Source: Argentina anserina (lineage: Eukaryota > Streptophyta > Magnoliopsida > Rosales > Rosaceae). Taken from it: a stretch of DNA of 64,000 bases. The translations under genes and the position numbers were made by a program. The stretch lies in the NCBI RefSeq assembly GCF_933775445.1, contig NC_065878.1, forward strand, positions 22,518,395-22,582,394, in the 5' to 3' direction. Under the pieces are notes generated by a model. That model was given only the letters and a program-made list of their open reading frames with translations. It had not been told where the DNA came from and ran no database searches. Below, in pieces: positions 37,001-50,290 of the stretch (position 1 is its first letter; every line of letters starts with the position of its first letter).

Positions 37001-39094
37001 AAATTTTGGAGATGCTCATCAAATGCTAAAATCAAGAGAGAAAAGAATCTATCCGAGGTTTAGTTGGCATAGAATTTGGAGGCATTTTGGTGGTCAATAG
37101 TACTGTCATGTCCTGCTACTAGAAACCAAGTAAAGCATACCTATAATTCGTTAGGGGCACAAAGCCAGCGAGTTTTCCACAATCAGGGTCATCCTCAAGA
37201 GTCTGTGTGTCAATGGCAACCCTCCATACTTCTCCATCATGCCATACAACAGCATCTATGACAGGCCCTTTGTCATCATAGCTCTAGAAAAATACAAGAT
37301 TGTTACCTTTCAGAGTTGTACACAAAATTAAGAACAAAGAAGAAATGGTTGGCACTCACCTCAGCTTGCTTTTGTAGGTAATCAACTCTATTTTGCAGGT
37401 CCTCCCGAGCCCTTTTTAAGTTAGCGTCCTCCACTCTACTGTGTTTCTGGGCATGCGGTAACATAGAAAGGCACACAATTAGGACACAGCAGGAAAGCTT
37501 GCAAGCATATTCATTATGTAAATTAGTCAGATCAAAAGATACTTCACTATGTCGGGTAATTCAACGCGGTTATTCAAAGACCATATATACAATTCCATGA
37601 AGAATATAAACAATTGAATACATACCCTCATCTACATATGATCAGAACTACAGTGTGATTTCTAAACAGGAGGACATAAACGGAATACAATGAGAAACTG
37701 GAACCCCATGACTCCGCCATGAGAATAAAATAAGATAAGCCTCAATGAGAAGAATATACTCATACATCTGTCATACTAGTAAAGCTCATAATGTCTGAAA
37801 GAGGAAGACAGGACTACATAAAGGAAGTGATATTAAGTTTGTTTGAACAAAGCAGTCATCCGTTTAGTGTTTCTGAAATTTCAACATCAATGATGCCACC
37901 TTGCTTGAAATCAAGATTTACAACACAGCAGAAAGTAACGAGTACATTGTGTTTCAGAATCAGATGCATGTCCATGCAAGAAATGAAGAAGTTCCATATG
38001 CAACAACCTGGTCAAATTCATGAAGATGCTTAACATCCTTAGCAATTTCCTCTTGGTTATGTTTGTCCCATTTTTTCCTTCTTTCTTTCTGTCAATGAAC
38101 GTAAGGGGAAAAGAGAAATTCATTAATTATCATCTGAAGGAACACTGCACATACAACATGCACATAAACAACCTATGGACCATATATACCTTCAAGCGCG
38201 ACGTCAATGTATTAGTAAATAGCTCATAAACCAACTTATAACCCACATGCCATTCACCTGATGGATTTTTCCATGACGAGTTGACAAGCAGAGATGCCCC
38301 TGTATGAAACAATACATTAAATACCAAATTTGGCACTTGCAAAACAAACCTTAGCACGCAAGTAGATATCGCATTCGCTATAGACGAGCCTTACCTACAT
38401 ACTTCACAGGCTAAAACACAGGGCTAAACAGCTTGCAGAAAATTGTCAGAAATTTTGATACACATATAGTAAGAAATTCACCTGAGGCTCCAGTTATGCA
38501 ACAGTTCTCGTCGGCCTTCACCACCTTCGAAGTATCAACATCTCCACTCCCAGAGCTTAACAAAGACTAACCGATCAGACTACAACCAATCACTCTAAAC
38601 CAAACCACCAAATCCAAGCTGAACTATAATTCTACACACTCACCAGTCAAGAACATCTAGAATTTTCGGCTTCCCGTCTGACGTCACCTGTAATCCAGCA
38701 GCAGCTGGATCCACTCCAGAATCTGATCCACAGTTTTCACTTCAATTTCATCACTACTAAATTTCCTAAATCAAACCTAAATTGATTATCTCAGCTCTCA
38801 TCAAACAAGCATGAATCAAAAGAAAACACAAAAAGCTTCAACGATCGTCACGATTTCTATTCCTCTCCTGGATTTTCAACCAAACAACAAGGAAAATTGA
38901 AGTGTTAATGAGGTACCGAAGATGGCGATGACGACGCCGCGGCCGTCGTAGTTGGGATGAGCCTCGATGAACCGATCGGCGGCGATCTCCTTCTTCGGCA
39001 TGAGCGAGGCTAAGAACGTGGACTCGTTGAGCTTGAAATTACGGAGAGAACCATTCGCGTCACTACCACCGCCGCGGATCGCAGAGCAAGGCAT
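28064..39094 (-). CDS. TPP2: Tripeptidyl-peptidase II (giant subtilisin-family exopeptidase)
   Basis: A gene of many exons over 11 kb. TPP2 is a cytosolic peptidase forming very large complexes that removes N-terminal tripeptides from peptides released by the proteasome. The start codon at 39094 opens [20 protein letters not shown], then [20 protein letters not shown]. The catalytic Asp is residue 60 in DSGVDP, split by the first intron at 38917. Next come KHLHEFDQ, the catalytic His in [12 protein letters not shown] (about 36620-36655), the oxyanion Asn in VSSAGNSGP (about 36060), and the catalytic Ser in NGTSMASP (about 35680). The long C-terminal TPP2-specific half follows and ends with [16 protein letters not shown], stop TAG at 28066-28064. 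The Asp-His insert between catalytic residues is typical of TPP2. Exons sampled are in frame and undamaged. Arabidopsis TPP2 is about 1380 residues; this gene looks similar. Confidence 0.95.
29337..29451. repeat. 41-bp tandem repeat, nearly three copies, in a TPP2 intron
   Basis: AGCTTG/ATTTTCAACGTTTT followed by AAACTTTAATTATGAAAATATT begins at 29341, 29382 and 29423. The last copy decays after AAACTT. It lies in intronic DNA between two 3'-proximal exons. Confidence 0.9.
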
Positions 39095-39911
39095 TGCCCT
39101 AACCCTAACGCCACTACTACAACTACTACTCTCGCTCAGCTCCGTCGGTCTTTTCGGTCGTCTTCTAGCTCCGCACGGCCTTTTGGGTCTAATGATTAGA
39201 AATGGAGAGTCAATTTGAATAATACGACGTTTTGCATTGTGGGGTGTTTTTAAATGAGGGGTGGTTTGGTAATTTTGGGAGTGAGGAGAGCGGCAGTGGC
39301 GGGGAGGTGATTAGCTGAGGGAGGGTGCGGGTGGTTGGGGACACATGGAAAGGGGTTAGGTGGAAGGGCGTGGTTGGGTGTGGTGCAGGTTGTGGGGATT
39401 GACTTATTTGACCTTTGCATGGATGTAGACAACAGACGCTTTCTTTTTCATGAAGAAAACTTGAAACTAAATTTTGTTATATTATTGAAATATATCCGTG
39501 GAAGAAAACTTCTCATTCGATTTTGTAAAATTGAAATCTTGTCTTCATTGATTCAGAAGTCTCGGTTTGATCTTAGTTTTGATGGAACAAAGCCGAATTG
39601 TGACTATTGCGATTTTGGTTTTACTCGAGAAAATACTAATGGTATTCATTTTTTAAATTTTTTTCGCTCTTTGAATTGTTCGTCTGAAAATAAGAATGAT
39701 GTAATTATATTGATGAATTGGATTGACAGGAAATGTTTGCTCTTGCCTTTTATCTTTCTAGCATAACATAATGTGTATTAACTTGTATGTGTATTCTATA
39801 TTCATGTTCCATTGACCTTCTCGTTGTCAAAGCTGCCAATGAGCTAGCTTTTCTCTTGGTGTATCAATCTTCCTTTAAATGCAAATCCTCTGCAATACAT
39901 ATCTTCTGGAG
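39095..39911. other. Spacer upstream of TPP2 and downstream of the pectin acetylesterase
   Basis: The left part is the TPP2 5' leader and promoter, with a G-rich stretch at about 39280-39400. A plus-strand frame at 39335-39766 has no domain I recognise and its composition changes abruptly from G-rich to AT-rich, so I do not call it a gene. Confidence 0.45.
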
Positions 39912-42900
39912 TCAGATCAATTCCTCCACTAACAATAGTATATGTAGAATGTTAAAATTCATGAAGGAAATACCTGAGCTTGTGTTTGCTGGTATGAGGT
40001 TATGGCAGGTAGTGTCACAAGGGTATGCACAGTCAACTTCCTTATTAGTTAGCCTTCTGCTGAAGTACCAGTCACCTACTGCTTCTGCAATGGTCTGTCA
40101 AAAACACAATCTGGATTATACTAATTGTAGTGTACACAAGTTTAAGTTATCTGTAACAGTCGATTTGACCAACCTTGTTGTGTATTCTTGGAGAATCAAC
40201 CCCAAACCATGTGTCCTGGGACTCACTTTGGCAGTGAGCAAAGCATGAGTTGATGTACATGCCTCCTCTCGCCGAGTACTTGTAGAACAATGCCAAAGCA
40301 ACAAGCATGTCGCGCCTGAAACCTGACCGCCACAAAGGAAAAGAGAGACGATTTAGCTGATGATACACGAAGAGGGTAAAGAATGCAAATAGTATCACAT
40401 GGATTGAAGAACAACCTTGCAATACATTTAACTGGGAAGGATTGCATGCTGCTGGATCCAGTTTACAACGGTTCCAGTGTCCACGCGGATCCGCTGAAGG
40501 CGGCACCAATCCATGATGGAACTGGAAACAAATGAAGCTTTACTTAAACAAGGAGGATACAGTGTGAAACCTCAAATTTCACAAGGCAAAGAGTTTTATA
40601 CCTGGTAAACATCATAACCCGAGTTCAAGATGAAAAATGGCGGGGTGATGAATCTCAATGCATATTGTGGGAAAATACACTGCATCAAACCAAGGCAAAT
40701 GTCAAAACTATGTGATTGCAAGACTAGTACATCAGCAATTAACTGGTGTGTAGAGAAAACAATTACCAACTCAGGTAAAGGATGGGATCCGGTGCAGTTC
40801 TTATCCAGATTCTTTTGTACACCCTGACATGCATATCTAACATATGAGTACATATTTATAAGCAATATGCAGATACACAACCAAGCACAGATTCCCTCAC
40901 TTGGTGATGTCCGAAAAAAGTACCTGTAGAGAGACAAGGTCTTTGTAGAAAGACCTCATTGTGTGATTCAAAGCTATGTCTCTTCTGTGAAAATGAGAGA
41001 GATAGATCAATATAAGACATACAAAACTGCACGATGCAGGAGTTCTATTTACTTTGAACTTGAAGGTACCAGTTGAAAGACGAACTTACTCATCGAGAAA
41101 GAAACCAGCATCACTCAAGCATTTTACACTGGCATTACTTGGTACATACTTCGTGAAGTCGTCGCAATGTAAAAATGCTGCTAACCCCCCGGCAGAGCAG
41201 CCTGATAACAAAGCCTATAAAAGAGATCGAAAAATAAGCACTTGAATAGCAGGTATAAGATCAATATATTCATAGCCAAATCAGAGATTGATCTACCTTA
41301 TGCGCCGTTCCTAAACCTTTGGGCAGAAGATCAAGAATAATGGCTTCCCAAATCTTTTGCCCTCTGAAATAGAGCAACGATGTCTGTCATTCATTTCACA
41401 CGCGCATTCACACATACATGCAAATAAATGATCAGTTATTTGACTTATTTCTACAGATCCATTCATTGTCATATAGAGAAAACATTTGGAAGATTAAGAA
41501 TGTAGTAATAGAGCTAGAAGGAAACAATGGTTCAAGAGTAAAGTAGTACCCCATTCATATATACCGCATCTCCCGCAAATGAAGCTCCATCACAGTACCG
41601 AATCTTCACACGGTTCCAATTGTAAAAATCTGGTTCATCATCAAGATTATAATCAGAACATAGAACAATTTCCTTGCCTCCTTGGTTAAATACTCGGATC
41701 ATTTCAGTGCAAAGAGTCAAAGACACTATTTTGATATACTTATAAAGCTCTTATAAGTTATAACGTGCATCTTTGTGAAATGGAATTGCAGAGGTGACCC
41801 AAAATCCAAACATTTCAGCTGTTAACATAGAAGCTAGGGGGTTAATACATTATCAAACTTGTTCGTATTCGATGCAGGAAGCTCAGACGAACAAGTTTGT
41901 AGGGTTAGAAGTAGATTCAGATCCTGACCATGAATGAACAAACTTCTTACTTACTGTACATTGTAGGTTGAAGTAAATACAAACCTTCCAACTGGACCGA
42001 CTCATTGTGACACGCAATGCTAGGTGAATTTTTACTTCTACCAGGAAAAACAACAGTCCAGATTCCTTAATCAAAGACACGAGGAAATGACAAAACTGGA
42101 AAAGGATGGATGGATCTGAAGCTTCAATTTGAGAAACACTTGTGACTAGAAAGAACATACATAAACTCACTGATCCACTCAACATGAAGAGTGTGTCATT
42201 TTATCATATATTCGATTCTGAATATGTTAGAACACAATATGGATAAATTGTTGCTTGATATGTGATTAATGGATTACTCAAGAATTAAAAATTTTAGAGT
42301 ATGAAATGTAAAGTTTTAGTACTCGAATTTCAGACGGAACTTGAGCATTTGGGAACTAAACACGCAAACCATAGGCAATGACGCGAAGTAAAAGTTCATG
42401 TCAAACATAGAACATCGTTCAGTGCAATTTTTTTCTTATGGTTTAGATATATCTATATGGAACATAAATCTCGCCATAGGATCATCTTCTCATACTTCTC
42501 CATCAATTCTGGAAGTTTTAGTTTCTACAGATTCTTAATGAAACAATCAAAAGTAAATAACAGTATAACACTATCCTGATGTTTATACTTTAAGCTGCAC
42601 CGACTGGCCTTTGTTATCGACAGTAAAATATGATGATTGATGGCAACTTGGCAAGAAAACTAGAATCTTTCTTAGCTGGAAGCCAAGGCCAGACTAGAAA
42701 TTTGATAAGCAATAATAGAAGCCAGGCCTTAAGGTCTTTAAACATAGCATGTGTAGGTTTGAGACTTACGAGTGTTTGACATGGACCAGTAGGCAATCTG
42801 CTACTGTTTTAAGCTTATTCACTAGAATGGAAAAAGAAAATGGAGTCGGTACCTGGATTAAGAGAGGCATTATTGCTTAGAATCCCAGAAAAGACTTCCC

Positions 42901-44039
42901 ACTTGCTCATGAGGCGTGTAGAACCTCTTCTTGTTTTGGCCCTCTCCAAGCATGACTCTATGTCATTGCACCAACCTCCACCCTGCGATCAAGTGTTGCA
43001 CATCGATTGATACTCAAGTCCTCATCATGAGCCATGAATGTGAAAAACTTAAGGACCCTGCACTCACCTACTTACCTAACCGATTTTAACAGATATTATT
43101 GGTTACTACTCTTTTGGACCATCGAAGTAACTTTGCGTAATCTTCACTTGAGCAACCCCACTCACCAAGTAAAGTAATTCAGGGAGATACTAAAATAGTG
43201 TCATAAATTGAAAGCTTTTGAAAGCATGGACCAACCGCTCCAAGTAAAGCTGCATGAGGTTCAATAGTTCATTACTATTTTTTCCCCCACAAAATTTTCA
43301 GAATGTGACTGCACCATGTTCCTACACTACGCTAAAAATGCACATGAACTGGCAAAACAGAACAAAACTCCATCCCTGCGCTTGAGCTAAATAGAGCCAA
43401 CCAGATCAGCACAGCCGCACCCACGGCAGTGCCAATTGTCTGGTAACGTGCACGGGACACAAAGCATGAGACAATAAAACGACGCCGTACTCATTTCTGT
43501 GTTTCCACTCCAAGTCCAAATCTAATGACCCCAAGACACGTGGCAAGACACAAATGGATGCAGAAGAGAGCATTTTTGTCTCCTCCTACCAGCCTATCCT
43601 TTTTTCGTGTTAAAATAATTAAATTTAAAATTAAGAAGAATCAAATATATAATACCTCAAACTGTAAAAGCCAGTTTCTTGCTCCGGCGCCGAACCCCCT
43701 GTGAATGTGATAAGCAGGCAAACTCCCGTCCAAGCAAACTACACGAATATTCGCCGCCAAAAACCCAAAAAGGTTAACAAGCAAAAAAATGTAACGATTC
43801 TTCTTTTCTTTTATACTCGAATATTTGTTACATATATAAGTGCATCGATATCGGAGAGCTACGATCGACTTACAAGCTCCGAGAGAAGAGGCGTTCCGGA
43901 CGATGGTCATGTTCACCATGAGCCGGCGCGGCTGCTCTGAGTAAATGCACCAGGGCGCGCAAATGAGCAGCGCCACCGTGATGGCCGCCGCCGCATTCAC
44001 ACTCTTCGTCATCCTCGACGTCCTCATTTCACTGACCAT
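39912..44039 (-). CDS. Pectin acetylesterase (plant CE13 family)
   Basis: This enzyme removes acetyl groups from homogalacturonan or rhamnogalacturonan in the cell wall. The ATG at 44039 starts a hydrophobic N-terminal signal segment ([16 protein letters not shown]). Exon 1 (44039-43874) joins exon 2 (43738-43656), giving [22 protein letters not shown]. Exon 3 (42982-42853) gives [21 protein letters not shown]. Later exons give [20 protein letters not shown] (about 41620), the nucleophile motif SGCSAGGLA (Ser near 41197), [18 protein letters not shown], and further C-terminal exons ending in [12 protein letters not shown] and [13 protein letters not shown]. The stop is TGA at 39914-39912. These are the hallmark motifs of plant PAEs, roughly 400 residues. 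A secreted or wall-targeted protein is inferred. No lesion was noticed; central exon borders are approximate. Confidence 0.93.
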
Positions 44040-45066
44040 TTAGCTCTTAGAACATGGGTTTCTGGGGCTCATATGGATCAGTGTGTTAGATATATATGGG
44101 GAAATTCTGAGCTGATATAGAAGATTGCGTTCAGGAAAAGCTAATCTTGGCCTTAAATGAGAGAATAAGTGGGAAACTTATGTATGGTTCTAAAGTTGAA
44201 ACAGTTGGGAGAGAATTTATGCATTTACCGAAAGGAATAACGTAACTGAGATTTGGGGAAGGAGGAGCAGAGAGAGTTGGAGATGATTTGGTTTGGCCGG
44301 AAACGAAGCGAACTGCTTTGTCGTGTTGTCGAGGAGGAGGAAGGTTTCTCTCTTATATGGTGGTGATGAACTGGATTGGGTTCTATGGGGCCCGCAGCGA
44401 GGATGATAGTGATTGGGCCTGGACTGTGATTAATGCAGTGATAAGGACCAGATTAGAGGTGAAAGAAGCAGATAATCACTCTAATCATGAAATCATTTAT
44501 GATTAATGCAAAGACAATGACAATGACAATATTAGAGGGTGTAATGAACCACTCCAAATATGCTCTCAACTCTCAAGTGATTTGGTTCACTAACATCTAC
44601 CATATGATGAGAATTTTCACTATCAACCATTTATTGACATCTCTTGAAGAGACTTTATTTACAATCTCTTTTGCCTTGTGGAAAAATATGACGGGCATAG
44701 CTACCAAAAAATTTCAAGATCAAAGAGCACCGTATGATGGACAATATGTGTGGTTGCTCATATATAGTTGTTTATAATAATCTAATCTACAATTTGTTGT
44801 CTTAACATTCATGATTAATGTATGAACTTGAAACTTGTCTTCCTTAGTTAGTTAATCCGTAAAAATTGCCATATGACTTTGGACTGATTGAGTGAAAGCT
44901 TTTGCCTTGTTCTCCAATATGGTATTTAGTTAGGTGTTGGAGCTTAACTTCAACCATATAGGCCCCCCATGTGTCAATCAAGTCAAACAAACGCCAATTG
45001 TTGTGACAATTTGGGGTCTAAAATACTATTATTTCAGGGACTAATAGTTAGCAACTTAGCATGTAG
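44040..45066. other. Upstream region of the pectin acetylesterase gene and spacer
   Basis: The first few hundred bases are presumably its leader and promoter. Plus-strand frames at 44288-44777 show no recognisable domain. Confidence 0.4.
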
Positions 45067-45312
45067 TTTGAAAAGTGAATATTTGTAAGAAAATTAGGGC
45101 CAATCTAGGTGTGGTTAGTGTCACCAAATACTTAAAATCTCTGATTCAATAGGTTTTCAGAAATATTCAACATCTTTTCATATGATATGTTTGAAAAGTG
45201 AATATTTGTAAGAAAATTAGGGCCAATCTAGGTGTGGTTAGTGTCACCAAATACTTAAAATCTCTGATTCAATAGGTTTTCAGAAATATTCAACATCTTT
45301 TCATATGATATG
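45067..45312 (+). repeat. Perfect tandem duplication, 123-bp unit, two copies
   Basis: The unit starting TTTGAAAAGTGAATATTTGT at 45067 is repeated from 45190 to 45312 with no difference that I can see by eye. The identity implies a very recent duplication or an assembly artefact. Confidence 0.95.
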
Positions 45313-46930
45313 TTGAAACATTAGTTAGTGTTTTGTCATATATGTTATGATGAATCTTTCTGAGTAAATAACCAACGCGTGAGAGAATTAAAAAATAAGT
45401 AAAATGGCTCCATCTTTTTCGGAGCTGCATAAGTGAAACCCTAGTTTCACGAAGCAAGGCAGTGACACCTTTCTGTTGGTGTCGTATCCAGGTCAGTTCT
45501 TCATGCCCGTGTTGGTGTTACAAGCTCTTGGCCTTTGGTTTGCTGGGATTTGGTGCCGGTTGATGTGGCATCGCTTGGGCTAGCGGTGGTGGCTATTGTA
45601 TGGGCTGCTTGGCGTCAAGGTTGGCCTTTGGAAAGGTCACCGTTTTGGATCAGATATGATGGGTGGTCGCCGGAGTTGATGTAGGTGACTCAGTTGTGGT
45701 AGAAGGCTGCACATGTTGTTAGGCCTTGATCGGGGTTCCAATTCACTATTCAGACTTAGGCTTTTGAACTAGAGGCAAATGCATCAAATGGGTTGGAGGT
45801 TCTTGTTCCAACCTACGAAGAGGATGGTGTTCCAAAACCAGAGTAATATGATATTTATCAGACCTCCAGACCTCTACATTTGCAAGTAAGGGTTCCACTT
45901 GTTACTTGAACTGAAAGGTACACCTTGGGTGCAAACATGATGATTTTGTAGCAAGTCTTTACTTGTACGTGCAAGTTATTTGCTTTTCTTTTGTTTTTAG
46001 TTCGGACTTTTTAGGTGGTTTTCAGTTTGGTTTTCATAGTGTAGCAATAAAGAGTTTGTTCTAGTACATTGTATTGGATCTTGCTCCTGCTTGACCTAGT
46101 ATTACTCGGTCGTTATTGGCTTAAAGCCTAATGAAGTTATTCATTCACCTAAAATAAAAAATTTCTCAGTAAATACTTTAATTACATAAAAACATTGTTA
46201 AATGATAGGAACTCTCTTTTATCAATCATTTGTACAACAATGAATTATGTATCGAAATTTTTATTAAACGAATACATAATAAGCTATCGCCCCAATTTAG
46301 GTGTAACTCGTGATCGAACCGGAGACATCGACTGTGTTTGGTGCAGCTGGGCTTATAAAAAAGCTGGTTTATGCTTATTTATGAGAATAAGTGGCTGATA
46401 AGTTAAGTAACTAAGTGTTTGGTAAACTGACTTTTATAAGTTGTTATTAGTGGCAGAAACAATGACAAAGCGTTTGATAAACTCAAACTGGCTTATGCTT
46501 TTAAATTGTCAAATGACCAATTTAGACATGTAAGATAATTTTGGATCAATTTTAGTTTAAAACAATACTTGAAAATATGACTTTAAAATTAGATAGTTTT
46601 AAATGTATCTTACATAAACATAATCTTATATTTATAACTTGATTTTGATTAAGTTAATGTAAATACATAAATATTCAAACACGCACATTCTAAAAGCTAT
46701 TTTGGCAATTAAACATGCTTTTTTGTAAATTAATTATTAAATTCCAATCCAATAAATAAAATCAATTTGAGGCTTTGAGAAAATAATGACCTTTTATTAT
46801 AAATAAGAGTAGCAATTACATATGGAATATTCCACTTAGACAAACAACAAGAACGTTCACAAAAGTCTAGCTCAAGACATCTAATCTATGTCAAAGTCTT
46901 GAGATAATCACAAAAGTTATGCAAAACCAT
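45313..46930. other. Repeat-like intergenic DNA
   Basis: The stretch about 45420-46160 has a G/T-rich, once-coding look and ends in TAATGAAGTTATTCATTCACC followed by an A-rich tail, which resembles the 3' end of a plant non-LTR (LINE) element; no open frame survives. From about 46330 the motifs GTGTTTGG, CAGCTGGGCTTATAAAAAAG and GTGTTTGGTAAAC resemble a hAT-type MITE. Neither could be given firm borders. Confidence 0.35.
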
Positions 46931-46931
46931 G

Positions 46932-49230
46932 TTAGTCTTTCAGCTCAATGATCTTCACCACAGATGCATCACCAATTTTCAGGCAAACTACAACACGATT
47001 GTAATACAACATTGGAGGCCATGCCATAATCCAAAGCCACCTTTGGAATTGACTCATTTGTTGCACTAGTATTCTAGGCCTGCAATGGTAGAGAATTGCC
47101 ATCATCAGTTTCACATGAGGGAAAATAATTCAGGTAGTTTAGTACACATGAGTTAATCCTAGATATAGTTTTGGATGATAGACTACCTAAAATACTTCCC
47201 TTTAGTTTATCTCAGCATTTTCAAAGAGAATACAGTTTGTTCTATTAATATCTATACACAGTGCAACAATTTGTCTAAAGCTGGACAAACTTTTTAGAGT
47301 AAACTAATCAATAAGGAAACTTTAACTTGAGTTAGAGTTATAGAAATGCAGAGCCTATCTCCATATGCACACCGCTATCGATTTTTAAATACTGGATTAT
47401 TGTATGCTTCCATACCCTTGTATTAATGCATCGAGCTGCACAACTATTTTAGGATTATAACCCAATAAGATAAAACTATCAGTGATACATTCTTGTCCAA
47501 AGCAAAACCAAATAGATAAAGTTTCATAGCACATAAATTAACCATAAGCACACGCGCCAGCAACATACCTCATAAGCACTTGAAAATATCCATCGAAGCT
47601 TTGTCTCAACTTAAGGATTGACAACAGAAAGCACATGCATTGTTTAGGGTGAAATAAAAGGCCAGTGAGAAAAATAAAACCAGCTAAATAACAGAATTGG
47701 TAAAAATATTTATTATTAATAACAGTGTCTGCGTTATGCAGCATGTTCTGTTGACTACATTTAATCAATCTAGTTCCAGTAATGGAATCTAGTCAAATTA
47801 TGTCAATGAACAACTAAAATGGAATTCTCCAATTAGAAATCTTACTTTACAGAGGTACATGCCAGCAATGGGAAGCATAACAATGCCAATGTTTGTTTTG
47901 AACCTCACTCCCTAAAGACTCTTTCAAGCTTCCCTGAAAACCAAACATTAAACATTAAGAAATAAATCAGCCACCTACGTTGAAATATAGAACAATGTAC
48001 AATCATAGTAAGAAGATTGTTGCAAGTAAAGAAGTTCATTTATGCTATGGCAATCACAATCATTTATCTTTGCAGGCATACATATATAACACTTGCATAT
48101 ACGAAAACCAAAAAGCCACTCAAGTCTTATTAATATAATTTCATTCATGTTATTCCCAAATAAACCAAATCCAAAGTAAACGACATGAATCAATTTCTCA
48201 TTCAGTCATCTTCCCACATACTTCAAGTATTACAATTTGTATTCAAGTTTCAGTTTTATACTTTCATAATCATTGTTTCAAACTACAATGATTAAGATCA
48301 TTCACTAAACCAAGACCAAAATAAGCACAATATATCCAAGTCTCTTAACACACATTGTAAGCATGAAAATAAATTCAATTAAATTTGTTTTTTCTTCTCA
48401 ACCAATACAACCAATAGAACTGAAAGGGGTCCTTACCAAGTCTTCTTTTTAAAAAATCATTGCCAATCTTTTCATGCTGCCATTTTCTTCCATGACCAAA
48501 ACAACACCAATACAATAACATTTTATCAACGCTCAACATGATAAAATGATCTCAAATCAGTAGCCTCCTCTTCTCCAAAACGTCCACAGGACTTCACGGC
48601 TTTCTCAGATCGTTCAAATCACATAATTAATCCCTCACATTTAATAAAAAACCAAAGGACTGTGTTAAGATTCATTCCCATAAGAATCAGAAGCTACAAA
48701 ACGAATGAGTCAAAGCAAATGAATAAGCAAGAACAACCCACTGTCAAAGACACCATATCAATACATGATCAAATACCCGAAGCCTAAAATCAGAAACGCA
48801 CAGGTCATTGTTTGGATGCAAACGCCGGAAATCGACGAGTGCTCCGGTTAAAGGCTGCGCAATTGCGTAACAAAAACAACAACAATCTGATGAGTGATCG
48901 GAGAAGAAAGAGAAGAGAGAAATTTGGAATATGTGGGAGGGAGGTGTATACCAAGCAGGATCTGATCGGGTCGGCTGGACTGTTAGTTCCTGGTACGGAT
49001 CTAATCTCGGTGGGATTTCAGATCCTCGATTCCGGCAAATGCGTCGTCAGAGCGGCGGATCACAGAGGCGAGCGAGAGAGAAATATAGAGGAGGCGCTTG
49101 GTTATGGCTTTTCGGAGTTTCATCACATACGACACTGGTGGAGGAAGAGAGAGTTTCGAGGTTGGATACATCATGTAATTCTATCACATTGCTAAGGTAC
49201 CCAATGAGATTTTGAAAATTTCATTTAAGT
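46932..49230 (-). other. Possible minus-strand transcript, unrecognised
   Basis: On the minus strand, about 49200-48950 looks like a 5' leader (CTCTCTCTCGC-rich), ends in a possible donor CTTG|GTATAC, and several downstream pieces have splice-like borders (for example TTTTCAG|GGAAGC near 47936). A terminal frame of 60 codons at 47114-46932 reads ...MSQFQRWLWIMAWPPMLYYN... and ends in IELKD. I cannot join these into a convincing protein. It could be a non-coding RNA, a small-protein gene or a decayed gene. Confidence 0.25.
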
Positions 49231-50290
49231 TTGATGGAGAACTTAGCTTATAATCACCAGAGGCGATAAACCCTACCAAACGCAGCCATCATATTACCAG
49301 GATTCCACTAGACCTACTTCAATATGTTCGTCTCGATCAGTCGATCGCATGCACAAAGGGGGAAAAGGGATAAGCCGAGAAGATTGAAGATACAATAGAA
49401 AGAATAAAAAGACAAAACTTGAGTTGGGTCAAACTACCAAACACTATGCAAACTAGGCAATAACGTAGGAAAGAGCTAAAGTGCAGGGGCCAAAGTGCAA
49501 ACTACGAAAGAGCTGTTCCCGATTGTATAAAGAGCTCCTACAGAACACTGAACCAGACACACTTGAATCACAACAACGTTTTTCAAACTCCTCAAAGTCC
49601 AAGGTTAGTCCTCAAGACTCATCTGTTTCATTACTTTCTAATCTCAGTCCTCTTAATATCTCAGATCTTTTATCTATATCTGTTTGTCATGTAATTCTAT
49701 CTATTGGGTTCAAATTTGTTCAATTTTTCTTTCAATCCCAGATAATTGGGTTTGCAAACTTATTGATGTTAGTGTTTCTGTTGAGTTTTTGATTAGGGCA
49801 TAGGGGAAAAAGTATGAAAGGGAATGATTTCTTGACATTTAGAGCCATGAGGATGAGAAATTAGGGAAAAGGAGAATAGGTAATGTTAAAGTTTGAAACT
49901 TTTTCTGAGATTGATTTATGGTTCTAATGCAATTGATGGAAGTTGTCAGTTCAAGTAGAGCTGAATTAGAATACTGTCAGAAAGAGATGAAAATCCAACA
50001 GTTTTAGATTATGAGATGTTTTTCTTTATTCCATTGGTACAGTTTGGTGTACTTGATGTGAGTTGGCGTCGGGTTTCAGTTAAATGTTGCATAAGGAAAC
50101 ACGTGGAGCTCTTACATTTTTTTCTCTGGTCATAATGTTTTACAGGTTGCATGGATTTCTCTGCCCATAGTTTAAAGGGAGAGACATTGCAGCTTTGGAT
50201 GCACATGTTGTGATCATATTTGTTCTTTGTTAGTTTCTGTGTGAATTTGAGATAACAGAAGAGTAGAATAGATTGCTGATCCATTTAGCG
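49231..50290 (+). other. Upstream region and probable 5' UTR (with intron) of SPPL1
   Basis: From about 49430 the sequence has a leader-like character. A candidate donor (AAG|GTTAGT at about 49600) suggests a 5'-UTR intron ending before 50290. Short plus-strand frames here have no recognisable domain. Confidence 0.35.

Noticed and set aside
39335..39766. 143-codon plus-strand frame upstream of TPP2
   Set aside because: No domain recognised, abrupt composition change within it, and it lies partly in the TPP2 promoter region; most likely chance.
45067..45312. Tandem repeats in the window considered as CRISPR-like arrays
   Set aside because: The units are directly adjacent with no unique spacers, and this is a plant nuclear genome.
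45420..46160. Possible LINE-type retroelement 3' end
   Set aside because: The tail resembles one, but no reverse-transcriptase remnant or target duplication could be found, so it is kept only as a note in the region entry.
48812..49215. Two overlapping plus-strand frames (127 and 94 codons)
   Set aside because: They overlap in different frames, are arginine-rich in the manner of antisense to a CT-rich leader, and match no family.
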